Both the position numbers and the translations under genes were made by a program. Positions 1 through 5,145 of a stretch of 36,806 nucleotides of DNA are shown here, one piece after another. The stretch is from Thermoplasmata archaeon (GTDB lineage: Archaea > Thermoplasmatota > Thermoplasmata > Lutacidiplasmatales > UBA184), in assembly GCA_021790425.1 (NCBI GenBank), contig JAJYEA010000002.1:1-36806 (forward strand), read 5' to 3'. A model generated the notes under the pieces. That model made no database searches and was not told the origin of the DNA. It was given only the letters and a program-made list of their open reading frames with translations. Numbering within the stretch: position 1 is the first letter of the stretch; the number at the start of each line of letters is the position of its first letter.

Positions 1-111
1 GATCTGACGAAGGTGCGAGAGTTCCTCGACCTCTGGAAGGTTCACCGGGAGGTGAGAGTGATCAGGCCCACTCCGGAGGACGTCTCCTCGCTCACCCCTA
101 CTTCGTCTTGA
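1..111 (+). CDS. 3' end of an unidentified gene (partial)
   Basis: Frame 1 is open from the window edge to a TGA at 109-111 and gives 36 residues beginning DLTKVREFLDLWKVHREVRV. The GC-rich codon usage and the helix-then-strand pattern look like the end of a small alpha/beta domain, but the fragment is too short to assign. The gene starts outside the window. No terminator-like T-run follows it; about 157 bases separate it from the next gene. Confidence 0.5.
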   Translation, partial: DLTKVREFLDLWKVHREVRVIRPTPEDVSSLTPTSS

Positions 112-268
112 TTATTGTCCCAAGGCCCGGCCGAACCTCTCCAACGCTTCCCTTCCGGAGCCAGAAGGGCGCGAAACGGCCCGAACGGTCCGGTGAAAAA
201 CGGACCGGCCTTCCCTCGCTCTGCCCGGTCCACAAACGCTTTGGCGGGCCTCGAATACCTGTGCCACG

Positions 269-832
269 ATGGCCGAGGCCTCCCCTCCCCCGGAGTTCTT
301 TCAGAACGTGCCTATTCGCCCGGGCGAGCAGATCCTGGGCTACCTTCCGGGACTCGTCTCGCTCCTCCTGCCGATCCAGGGGGGGACAGGCTACCGGCGC
401 GACGAGCTGCAGCACGGGAACCTCGAGCGAGCCACGGACCTCGTGGGGACGGATCAGCGCCTCCTGGGCTTCAAGGTCGAGGAGGTGAAGGAGTTCTTCA
501 CGCCCAAGAGGGAGTTCCGGGTCCGCTTCGTGGCCCCCTTGGAGAACCTGCGGGAGATCCGGGCGCGGGACAACAAGCTCGAGTTCATGGCCGAGCTCAC
601 CGGCATGGGGTTGAACACGGTCTACCTGGTCACGGGCAGCACGTCCGAGGCCGAGGGACTGTCCCGGTGGCTCGACACGATCGCCCTCGCGAGGAGACAG
701 CGCCTCGGGATGGCCGGCGCCCCGGACTACGGCACCATCCACGAGGGCGGGAAGACGGCGATCATCCGGGGGGACCGCGAGGCCCCGGAAGGGGATCCGA
801 CCCCCGGCCCCGACATAGATCCCGACTTGTAG
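269..832 (+). CDS. Hypothetical protein, possible bacterial-PH-like domain
   Basis: A 187-residue soluble protein with no signal peptide or membrane segment. Residues about 15-75 carry a pattern reminiscent of bacterial PH-like domains: GEQILGYLPG near the N-terminus, then a strand ending TDQRLLGFK, in the position where many PH-like proteins have a 'T.RRL' strand. Alternating hydrophobic strands follow to about residue 140. The last 35 residues are rich in Gly, Pro and Asp and probably disordered. The ATG at 269 has a weak T-rich box about 30 bases upstream (around 236-243), which would fit a leaderless transcript. It is a single gene, with 293 bases before the next one. The PH-like reading is an inference from pattern only; it could be another small beta-rich fold. 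Confidence 0.6.
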   Translation: MAEASPPPEFFQNVPIRPGEQILGYLPGLVSLLLPIQGGTGYRRDELQHGNLERATDLVGTDQRLLGFKVEEVKEFFTPKREFRVRFVAPLENLREIRARDNKLEFMAELTGMGLNTVYLVTGSTSEAEGLSRWLDTIALARRQRLGMAGAPDYGTIHEGGKTAIIRGDREAPEGDPTPGPDIDPDL

Positions 833-931
833 CGCGGACCCGGGACAAGGGGTTGGATCATGGGTGATCGAAGTTCAGCACCGGCCCACCCCGATTTCGA
901 CCCTAGGGGGCCATGACCCATCCGCCGGCTT

Positions 932-968
932 TGTAGGTTAATGGTCGGGCGGAGGAGATTAACCTACA
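932..968. repeat. Inverted repeat, 11-bp perfect arms
   Basis: TGTAGGTTAAT (932-942) is matched by ATTAACCTACA (958-968) across a 15-base spacer. It lies in the 293-base intergenic stretch 833-1125, which holds no gene I can support. It is a different sequence from the 34-bp palindrome 72 bases downstream. It could be a terminator-like hairpin for the PH-like gene, an operator, or the edge of the accessory island. Confidence 0.6.
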
Positions 969-1039
969 CAAGGGGTGAATTGCATACAGGCGCGGCGGGT
1001 TGCACGACGGGTGATGGAATCACCACGCTTTTCACGTCA

Positions 1040-1073
1040 CCCTGGTACCACACTCTAGAGTGTGGTACCAGGG
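1040..1073. promoter_or_regulatory. 34-bp perfect palindrome upstream of the ArsR-like gene (candidate operator)
   Basis: The 17 bases 1040-1056 are exactly the reverse complement of 1057-1073, centred on CTAG with no spacer and no mismatch. The half site reads CCCTGGTACCACACTCT. It ends about six bases before the TATA-like box of the winged-helix gene starting at 1126, where an archaeal repressor or activator would act on TFB/TBP recruitment. A homodimeric ArsR-type protein binds such symmetric sites, so autoregulation is the simplest reading. It could instead form a cruciform or RNA hairpin. Confidence 0.7.
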
Positions 1074-1079
1074 CGAGTC

Positions 1080-1116
1080 TACATATATCTCTTTCGCTTA
1101 CGTTTACCTCAGAGGT
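1080..1116 (+). promoter_or_regulatory. Promoter and ribosome-binding site of the ArsR-like gene
   Basis: A TATA-like stretch, ACATATATC, lies at 1081-1089. Transcription would then start near 1110, leaving a short leader containing GAGGT (1112-1116), nine bases before the ATG at 1126. This supports 1126 rather than the in-frame GTG at 1060, which lies inside the palindrome upstream of the promoter. Confidence 0.55.
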
Positions 1117-1125
1117 AATCGAACC

Positions 1126-1440
1126 ATGACCCACACTGCCCCTAGGGACTTAGCGGAAGCTACGCGTGTCCTGATGCATCCGTTCAGGCTCCAGATGATG
1201 CGCGACCTGTGGGATAGCCCGGACGGGCTCCGTTTCTCCGCGCTCGCCAAGATGAGCCCAGCAAGTGAGAAGCTCGTCGGGTTTCACTTGCTCGTACTCT
1301 CGAAGGCTGGCCTTGTGGAAAGAGCGGCGTTCGACGTGACGGTGCCCCCTCGTTCGCCTGGCAGGGTCGAGGCCCGCTACGCGGCTACCCCGCTGAGCCA
1401 GGAGGCCCGTCGGGAGCTTCTGGAAGAACTCCGCCGCTAG
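1126..1440 (+). CDS. ArsR-like winged-helix transcriptional regulator
   Basis: A 104-residue DNA-binding protein. Residues 8-75 read as a winged helix: a first helix with LMHPFRLQMMRDL, then FSALAKM-SP and a recognition-helix region EKLVGFHLLVLSKAGLVE, the typical ArsR/HTH_20 order ending in the 'L..aGLV' turn into the wing. The wing follows as strands around FDVTVPP and GRVEARYAAT, and a charged C-terminal helix may dimerise. No metal-binding ELCVCD motif is present, so the signal it senses is unknown. It has its own promoter, and a 34-bp palindrome lies directly upstream, suggesting autoregulation. Its last 56 bases overlap the 3' end of the convergent gene ending at 1385. Confidence 0.8.
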   Translation: MTHTAPRDLAEATRVLMHPFRLQMMRDLWDSPDGLRFSALAKMSPASEKLVGFHLLVLSKAGLVERAAFDVTVPPRSPGRVEARYAATPLSQEARRELLEELRR

Positions 1441-1903
1441 ACGGCGGGCCCCCGCCGTCCCGCTTCGTCATCGCGTTCAGGTTAGTGACAATGATGCTGC
1501 AGAGGAACTGGGTCACGTCGTCGATGCGCCGGTTGAACTCTTTGGTAGTAGTGCCGTCTTCGAGGTCGTCGGGGAAGATGACGCTAGAAGGGATGATGGT
1601 TCCCTCTAGGGTAATGTTCCTATGGCCATCGACCACGAGCGTTGCCATGATTCTGACTTCTCCCGATCCTATCTTGTAACAAAGCTGGAGCAGTGCGCTC
1701 GTGTTGCCAGGGAGTTGAGACGTGTCGGACAAAGGAACCAAAGTCTCCTCTCCGGCCGCATTGAACCTCACCCAATCGAGCGACACGGAGTCGATGGATA
1801 CCCCCTTGGTTAGCTTCGTGCCCGGGAATGCCTGTGATATCTTCAAGATGGCATTGATGGTGGTCTTGAGAATCTCTAGCACGTTGCGTTGACCTTGTGG
1901 CAT
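1385..1903 (-). CDS. Hypothetical beta-rich protein in the accessory island
   Basis: A 172-residue protein that I do not recognise. Residues 1-30 form an amphipathic helix (NVLEILKTTINAILKIS), the middle alternates strands (VSIDSVSLDWVRF, VRIMATLVVDG, ITLEGTIIPSSVIF), a helix follows (RRIDDVTQFLCSIIVTNL), and the last 25 residues are Gly/Pro rich. No membrane segment is visible. It starts at ATG 1903, about 29 bases after a strong ATATATAA box that overlaps the stop codon of the upstream gene, so it is probably transcribed separately and leaderless. Its codons are less GC-rich than those of the flanking housekeeping genes. Its tail overlaps the ArsR-like gene tail to tail, so one of the two ends may be shorter in reality. 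Confidence 0.6.
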   Translation of the reverse strand: MPQGQRNVLEILKTTINAILKISQAFPGTKLTKGVSIDSVSLDWVRFNAAGEETLVPLSDTSQLPGNTSALLQLCYKIGSGEVRIMATLVVDGHRNITLEGTIIPSSVIFPDDLEDGTTTKEFNRRIDDVTQFLCSIIVTNLNAMTKRDGGGPPSSGGVLPEAPDGPPGSAG

Positions 1904-1927
1904 TGATTCCCGTACCGGCGAGCAACT

Positions 1928-1937
1928 TTATATATCC
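1928..1937 (-). promoter_or_regulatory. TATA box overlapping the stop codon of the upstream gene
   Basis: On the minus strand the end of the gene at 1928-2632 reads GGATATATAAAG. The TAA stop lies within this TATA-like stretch, centred near 1932, 29 bases upstream of the ATG at 1903. The spacing suits a leaderless transcript of the 172-residue gene. Confidence 0.55.
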
Positions 1938-2632
1938 TTCCTCGCGGGCGGCGGAGACAATGCCGGCTTGACCTGCTCCTCAAGCAGTGCCCAGAACCCG
2001 TCGCCGGCGGTACTCAGCTTCATCATCGCGATGCCCCTTTTCGTGAGAGGGTACTCGAGTCTGACCGCCCCGGCGGTGAGGGTGATTTTCCCCTCCGGAG
2101 GCTCCACCGAGATGTCCCTCTCCGGCCGATTCTCGGACGGTGCCGGCTTGGCAGCGGGTGGCATGAAAGGCCCACTCTTGGACCATCCCTTCTGGAGATT
2201 GGCCCGAATCCGGCCGGCGAATTGGTCTACCCTCATGCGATCCTCCTTCGTGATGTTGACAAGCGTGACCCTCAGATCATCCACCGACGGCACGATCCCC
2301 TTGTAGTGGTGGTAGAGTTCTTGGAACAGGGGTATGCGGTTGAGCATCTCCACAACGGTCCTGGAGTACTCCTCCTCACTGTTCGGGAGCGCTAGTTTCT
2401 GTGCCACCTCGGTTGCGCTCATGGCATCGCCCCTTCCCTGAATCACCCCGTAGCGCTTGACGTCGGCCACCAGTTGGTTGAAGCCTCCGCTCCTCACAGC
2501 AAGCTGCAAGGTCGCGGCCAGAGCCTTTCGGTCGAAGGGCGACCCCTTGAACTGGGTCGCAACCCTCTTGGCTACCTCGATCGCCGTGTCGATATTCGTT
2601 GTGGGAAAATCCCTATCACCAATAGCGGGCAT
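1928..2632 (-). CDS. Hypothetical protein, DUF5343-like pattern
   Basis: A 234-residue soluble protein. Residues 10-130 have a helical, winged-helix-like pattern: AIEVAKRVATQF, ATLQLAVRSGGFNQLVADVKRYGVIQGRGDAMSATEVAQKLALP, then NRIPLFQELYHHYKG and an aspartate-rich loop before DQFAGRIRANLQKG. This order (helix, 'YG.I.G', 'T..A..la.P', 'P.f..L...y') recalls DUF5343-type proteins found near restriction or defence genes, but that is pattern memory and not a search. A Pro-rich linker is followed by a small beta-hairpin and a helix. I chose ATG 2632 because GAGGTT lies six bases upstream (2639-2644) and a TATA-like CTTTATCT at 2677-2684; the open frame continues upstream only through transposase sequence. 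Confidence 0.65.
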   Translation of the reverse strand: MPAIGDRDFPTTNIDTAIEVAKRVATQFKGSPFDRKALAATLQLAVRSGGFNQLVADVKRYGVIQGRGDAMSATEVAQKLALPNSEEEYSRTVVEMLNRIPLFQELYHHYKGIVPSVDDLRVTLVNITKEDRMRVDQFAGRIRANLQKGWSKSGPFMPPAAKPAPSENRPERDISVEPPEGKITLTAGAVRLEYPLTKRGIAMMKLSTAGDGFWALLEEQVKPALSPPPARKDI

Positions 2633-2676
2633 TCTTCGAACCTCTGGGTCCTCAGCAGGGATACAGCAGCAAGGGC

Positions 2677-2684
2677 AGATAAAG
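2677..2684 (-). promoter_or_regulatory. TATA-like box for the DUF5343-like gene
   Basis: The minus strand reads CTTTATCT, about 48 bases before the ATG at 2632, leaving a leader of roughly 20 bases that contains GAGGTT. The box lies at the very edge of the transposase unit, so the insertion seems to sit just upstream of this promoter. Confidence 0.4.
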
Positions 2685-2685
2685 C

Positions 2686-4041
2686 TTACCCATGACAGGG
2701 CCTGTTGGAGAATAAGGGCCCTATTGCCAGGCGCATTCCCCCACCAGTATGGGGTATGGCCACAGGATATCGAAGTTGGCATGTTGGCCAACTTTGTACT
2801 AATCCATTCTCAGGACTTGGGGTTTCCCGCACCACGCCGTTTTCGAACATCTCGTGGATTAGGACGGTGATGTTGTAGGCCAGCACCTTGGCAAGGAGTT
2901 CGTTGACCTGTGCCGTGATGTTCTTCGATTTGAGCGTCTCCCCGAATTTACGCTTGAGAGCGGAGAAGGCGGACTCGACGTTGGACCGCTGGTGGTACTT
3001 CGCTTCGAACTCCTCCCGGTGGAGCTGGAAGAAGAAGTACGCCTTGTGCCAGAGGGGAGTGCCCCAGGATCGCGGCTTGCTGTTGACCTTGAAGGGGACA
3101 TAGAGATCGAACTTCAGCTCCTTGGCGAGATCGAAGTTCGGGCGGGCGAGGTACGCCTTGTCGGCATAGACCTCCTTGAGCGCAATGCCCGCCTTGGCCG
3201 CAGCCCGGAGGAGCGGGGCGAACTCGTTGTTGTCTGCGCCGTTCTTGTCGGTTACGTTGACCCGGACGAATACGTGGGTGTTGACCCCGACGAGCGCATG
3301 GGCCTTGAGCCACCGGCGCTCGCGGCGATCTCCGTGCTTGTCCTCGCGCCAGTATCCGAATGAAGTGGTCTGGATGCCGGTGCTATCGGGAGCGAACCCC
3401 TGCTCGAGCGCCGTCAGTGGCATGGCGGAACGGGTGATGAGGTCGGCGAGGATGGCGGTCACTTCGTCGCGGTTGAGGATCTCGGAGGTAATCCCGTAGT
3501 GCGGGGCTTTCGGCAACTGGCCATGATCCACGGCGTTGCGGAAGAGGCCCCACGCTCGACGGCACGATAGTTGCGAATAGACCTTCTGGATGGCACAGAA
3601 TAACTGTTCACGGACAGGGATTGATGGTCGGCCCGCGTGGTGCGGGTCCCGCTCGGGCTCCGGGACATCCGACAGGAGGTCATGGAGGAGTACGTCGAAG
3701 AGTCGGATCTCCTCCTTCTGCGCCCGGTCGTACGCCTCCCACGCCTGGCCGTATGACAACGGGTGCTCCTCTCTCTTCGTCTTCCCGTTCGGGAGCCTCG
3801 TGACCTTCTTGAGGTAGAACCGGACGCCGATTGAGTGCTTGCAGGGCTTGCCCCGCTTTACGTAGTCGGGGCAGTTGCACTCGAGGTCGCCCTCCTTCCA
3901 CACGACCCGGTAGGCCCCGGGCCCGCTCTGGGAGGCTACGGTGAAGGTGTCGGGCGACACCTTCTCGATGGCTCCTTCGGTCTTGGCGATGGCGAGTCCC
4001 TTCTGTAGACGCTGGGCGTCTATGCCGGCTTTCGCGTTCAT
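2686..4041 (-). CDS. DDE transposase with N-terminal SWIM zinc finger
   Basis: A 451-residue transposase. A SWIM finger is clear at residues 55-69 (C55, C57, C67, H69 in ECNCPDYVKRGKPCKH). A helical region with GRPSIPVREQLFCA (137-150) follows, as in IS4/IS5/IS1182-like proteins. The RNase H-like core has its three acidic residues: D219 (FAPDSTGIQT), D294 (YADKAYL) and E356 (NVESAFSALKRKFG). The normal end of such proteins is near residue 400 (VLIHEMFE); the last 50 residues are low-complexity read-through. The frame is intact, so it may be active. SWIM fingers bind nucleic acid or protein and might give target or end recognition. A TATATA stretch at 4076-4083 could be the promoter. Confidence 0.88.
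   Translation of the reverse strand: MNAKAGIDAQRLQKGLAIAKTEGAIEKVSPDTFTVASQSGPGAYRVVWKEGDLECNCPDYVKRGKPCKHSIGVRFYLKKVTRLPNGKTKREEHPLSYGQAWEAYDRAQKEEIRLFDVLLHDLLSDVPEPERDPHHAGRPSIPVREQLFCAIQKVYSQLSCRRAWGLFRNAVDHGQLPKAPHYGITSEILNRDEVTAILADLITRSAMPLTALEQGFAPDSTGIQTTSFGYWREDKHGDRRERRWLKAHALVGVNTHVFVRVNVTDKNGADNNEFAPLLRAAAKAGIALKEVYADKAYLARPNFDLAKELKFDLYVPFKVNSKPRSWGTPLWHKAYFFFQLHREEFEAKYHQRSNVESAFSALKRKFGETLKSKNITAQVNELLAKVLAYNITVLIHEMFENGVVRETPSPENGLVQSWPTCQLRYPVAIPHTGGGMRLAIGPLFSNRPCHG
2773..2794. repeat. Hairpin in the transposase 3' extension
   Basis: AAGTTGGC (2773-2780) and GCCAACTT (2787-2794) form a perfect 8-bp stem around a 6-base loop. It lies downstream of the conserved end of the transposase, within its read-through tail, where IS200-like or terminator hairpins often lie. 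It may end the transposase transcript. Confidence 0.45.
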
Positions 4042-4054
4042 GGCGGCTTACACC
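4042..4054. repeat. 13-bp direct repeat, copy 1 (copy 2 at 4345-4357)
   Basis: GGCGGCTTACACC occurs directly upstream of the transposase start codon and again 303 bases away at 4345-4357. A second pair, CGGTCACCAT, occurs in the same order at 4124-4133 and 4363-4372. In copy 2 the two words are five bases apart; in copy 1 they are 69 bases apart. The pairs bracket the zinc-ribbon gene. They look like a partial duplication of an element end. Confidence 0.6.
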
Positions 4055-4131
4055 GACAGGGACATGGGCTGAGTAGTATATAGGCACTATGCTACTAAAT
4101 TATATACTTGTAGGCCATAGTATCGGTCACC

Positions 4132-4263
4132 ATGAAGTGCCAGAAGTGCGGTGTGCGAATGTGTCGCACGTACTACCAGCAGCGACGGAAATGGGTCTCG
4201 ACCAACCTCTACATCTGCCCGAAGTGCGGGACGGTGGTTCGCGTCCAGGAGCTGCCGCCATGA
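4132..4263 (+). CDS. 43-residue zinc-ribbon protein
   Basis: A very small protein starting MKCQKCGVRMC and containing CPKCGTVV further on. Cys3/Cys6 and Cys29/Cys32 give two CxxC knuckles separated by 22 residues of basic and aromatic sequence (YYQQRRKWVSTNLYI), the classic zinc-ribbon layout. It is too short to hold any other domain, so it probably binds nucleic acid or a protein partner. A TATA-like AAATTATATA lies about 30 bases upstream (4097-4106), consistent with a leaderless message. It is divergent from the transposase and lies between two repeated sequence words, so it may be IS cargo. Confidence 0.7.
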   Translation: MKCQKCGVRMCRTYYQQRRKWVSTNLYICPKCGTVVRVQELPP

Positions 4264-4295
4264 CCTGACGCGCCAGAGCAGAGGTTATACGACCC

Positions 4296-4365
4296 CCGGC
4301 GTTGGTAGTGTCGGATGGCGACCGGCGATAGCAACCCTTCATCGGGCGGCTTACACCAACGCCGG
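4296..4365. repeat. 70-bp inverted-repeat structure with an IS-end-like arm
   Basis: CCGGCGTTGGT (4296-4306) pairs perfectly with ACCAACGCCGG (4355-4365), with a partial continuation (GTGT/ACAC) across a one-base bulge. The right arm runs into the same GGCGGCTTACACC word that sits beside the transposase. It lies between the zinc-ribbon gene and the tRNA-like sequence. It may be an element end, a small non-autonomous element or a terminator. Confidence 0.5.
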
Positions 4366-4383
4366 TCACCATTCACCGAGATG

Positions 4384-4455
4384 TGGCCCCGCCGGGAATC
4401 GAACCCGGATCAGTAGCTTGGTGCGCAACTGGCTTGTCCGTTAGCCTACGGGGCC
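4384..4455 (-). tRNA. tRNA-like gene with abnormal anticodon arm (possible pseudo-tRNA)
   Basis: The minus strand folds as a 72-nt cloverleaf. Acceptor GGCCCCG pairs with CGGGGCC, followed by discriminator A. The D stem GGCT/AGCC closes a loop with the usual GG, and the T arm is perfect (CCGGG, TTCGATT, CCCGG). No CCA is encoded. The anticodon stem is GTTGC/GCTAC with a central T-T mismatch, and the loop is GCACCAA, which lacks U33 and would place ACC in the anticodon. The 3' half looks normal and the 5' half of the anticodon arm altered. Pairing of the acceptor ends continues four bases beyond the stem (11 bp, 4381-4391 with 4449-4459). It may be a decayed tRNA (the body resembles tRNA-Arg genes) or a non-standard one. 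Confidence 0.6.
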
Positions 4456-4531
4456 ACATCTCCTCCCTGATGGCCATCCGGGGATATGACCCCACGCCGT
4501 GAAACTCTTTAGATACTAATCTGGGCCGAGG

Positions 4532-4708
4532 TTATCCTCCGGGATGGCGTACGGGGCCGACCGGTTGGCCGGATCGTTTGAGTTCTAGCAGCGCCACCTC
4601 TACCAGGTGGCTCCGGTGATGGTATCGTCGGGACCGCACCTCGCTGTCCACCCACGCCACCAACTCCGCCGGAACCGTAACCTGCAACGTGACACGCTTG
4701 CGAGGCAT
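4532..4708 (-). CDS. Ribbon-helix-helix regulator
   Basis: A 58-residue protein beginning MPRKRVTLQVTVPAELVAWV. The order is a basic start, one beta strand (RVTLQVTVP), helix A (AELVAWVDSEVRSRRY), a turn, and helix B (RSHLVEVALLELKRSG), the full CopG/MetJ-type RHH fold. Such proteins bind DNA as dimers through the strand. The ATG at 4708 is 28 bases from a TATTTAAC box shared with the divergent membrane gene, so a leaderless message is likely. It may repress itself and its neighbour, like many RHH proteins in toxin-antitoxin loci, but no toxin is recognisable here. Confidence 0.8.
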   Translation of the reverse strand: MPRKRVTLQVTVPAELVAWVDSEVRSRRYHHRSHLVEVALLELKRSGQPVGPVRHPGG

Positions 4709-4730
4709 GTAGTGGCATAACGGATAGCGG

Positions 4731-4741
4731 GAGTTAAATAC
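4731..4741. promoter_or_regulatory. Single TATA-like box between two divergent leaderless genes
   Basis: GTTAAATA is centred near 4736. It is 28 bases from the RHH start (4708, minus) and 31 bases from the membrane-protein ATG (4767, plus), the right distance for a leaderless start in both directions. The plus side also has two GTGGTGCA words (around 4749 and 4760) just before the ATG, possible operator half sites. Confidence 0.5.
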
Positions 4742-4766
4742 GGGCAACGTGGTGCATCGTGGTGCA

Positions 4767-5042
4767 ATGCAATACAGTGCACCATTGCCGCCCCCTCCCC
4801 CGTCCCTGCAGGCAAAGAAAAGCTGGTCGGGGATGGATTGGGCGCTTGTGGTCGTCATAGTGGTTCTTTTCGTGTTTGTCATGATCGCGGTGGGCAGCTC
4901 AACAGTGGTACAGGAATGCAATGCAAGCGCGACCCAGTGCGGTCAGTACAACTCGGCAGAACCGTTAATCGGACCGGTCCTAATAGTGGTCATACTGGTG
5001 GCCTTCTACCTCGGCAAGCGACGGGGGACGAGGGGCCCGTAG
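4767..5042 (+). CDS. Small two-TM membrane protein
   Basis: A 91-residue protein. A proline-rich start (PLPPPPPS) precedes a first membrane helix at about residues 25-44 (ALVVVIVVLFVFVMIAVG). A short loop with two cysteines (VQECNASATQCGQ) follows, then a second helix at about 63-80 (LIGPVLIVVILVAFYLG), and a basic end (KRRGTRG). By the positive-inside rule both ends are cytosolic and the Cys loop is outside, where it could form a disulfide. ATG 4767 is preferred over GTG 4749 because of its distance to the TATA-like box at 4731-4741. It is divergent from the RHH regulator. Function unknown. Confidence 0.65.
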   Translation: MQYSAPLPPPPPSLQAKKSWSGMDWALVVVIVVLFVFVMIAVGSSTVVQECNASATQCGQYNSAEPLIGPVLIVVILVAFYLGKRRGTRGP

Positions 5043-5078
5043 GATTTGCCTACAGGAGCGGGGATTCTCCGATAGGAG

Positions 5079-5133
5079 GGATATAAAGCTACAAAGCCCC
5101 ATCCGCCGCAAGCGTTTTAAAGCCATTTATATA
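5079..5133 (+). promoter_or_regulatory. Promoter region of tbp with three candidate TATA boxes
   Basis: GATATAAAG (5079-5087), GTTTTAAA (5114-5121) and TTTATATAC (5126-5134) all lie upstream of the ATG at 5146. The middle one is about 28 bases from the ATG and would give a leaderless message. The last is too close to serve the usual start and may be a decoy or autoregulatory TBP site. Confidence 0.5.
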
Positions 5134-5145
5134 CTATAAAAATCG

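Larger units (their letters stand above)
2689..4068 (-). mobile_element. Probable insertion sequence, ends uncertain
   Basis: The transposase sits between weakly similar ends: the left end reads CCCATG then CCTGTTGGAGAATAAG, and the right end, reverse complemented, reads CCCATG then CCTGTCGGTGTAAG. No clear target-site duplication is visible, and the TATA box of the transposase would fall outside these ends. The true right end may lie farther out, near 4365, where a second copy of the right-end motif occurs; in that case the small zinc-ribbon gene at 4132 would be cargo. Confidence 0.35.

Noticed and set aside
2633-2791. N-terminal extension of the DUF5343-like protein to 2791
   Set aside because: The extra 53 residues are read from the transposase tail and hairpin region; GAGGTT and a TATA-like box support the start at 2632.
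4384-4455. attL/attR pair made from the tRNA 3' end
   Set aside because: I looked for a second copy of the T-arm and acceptor sequence within the window and saw none, so integration into this tRNA is not supported.
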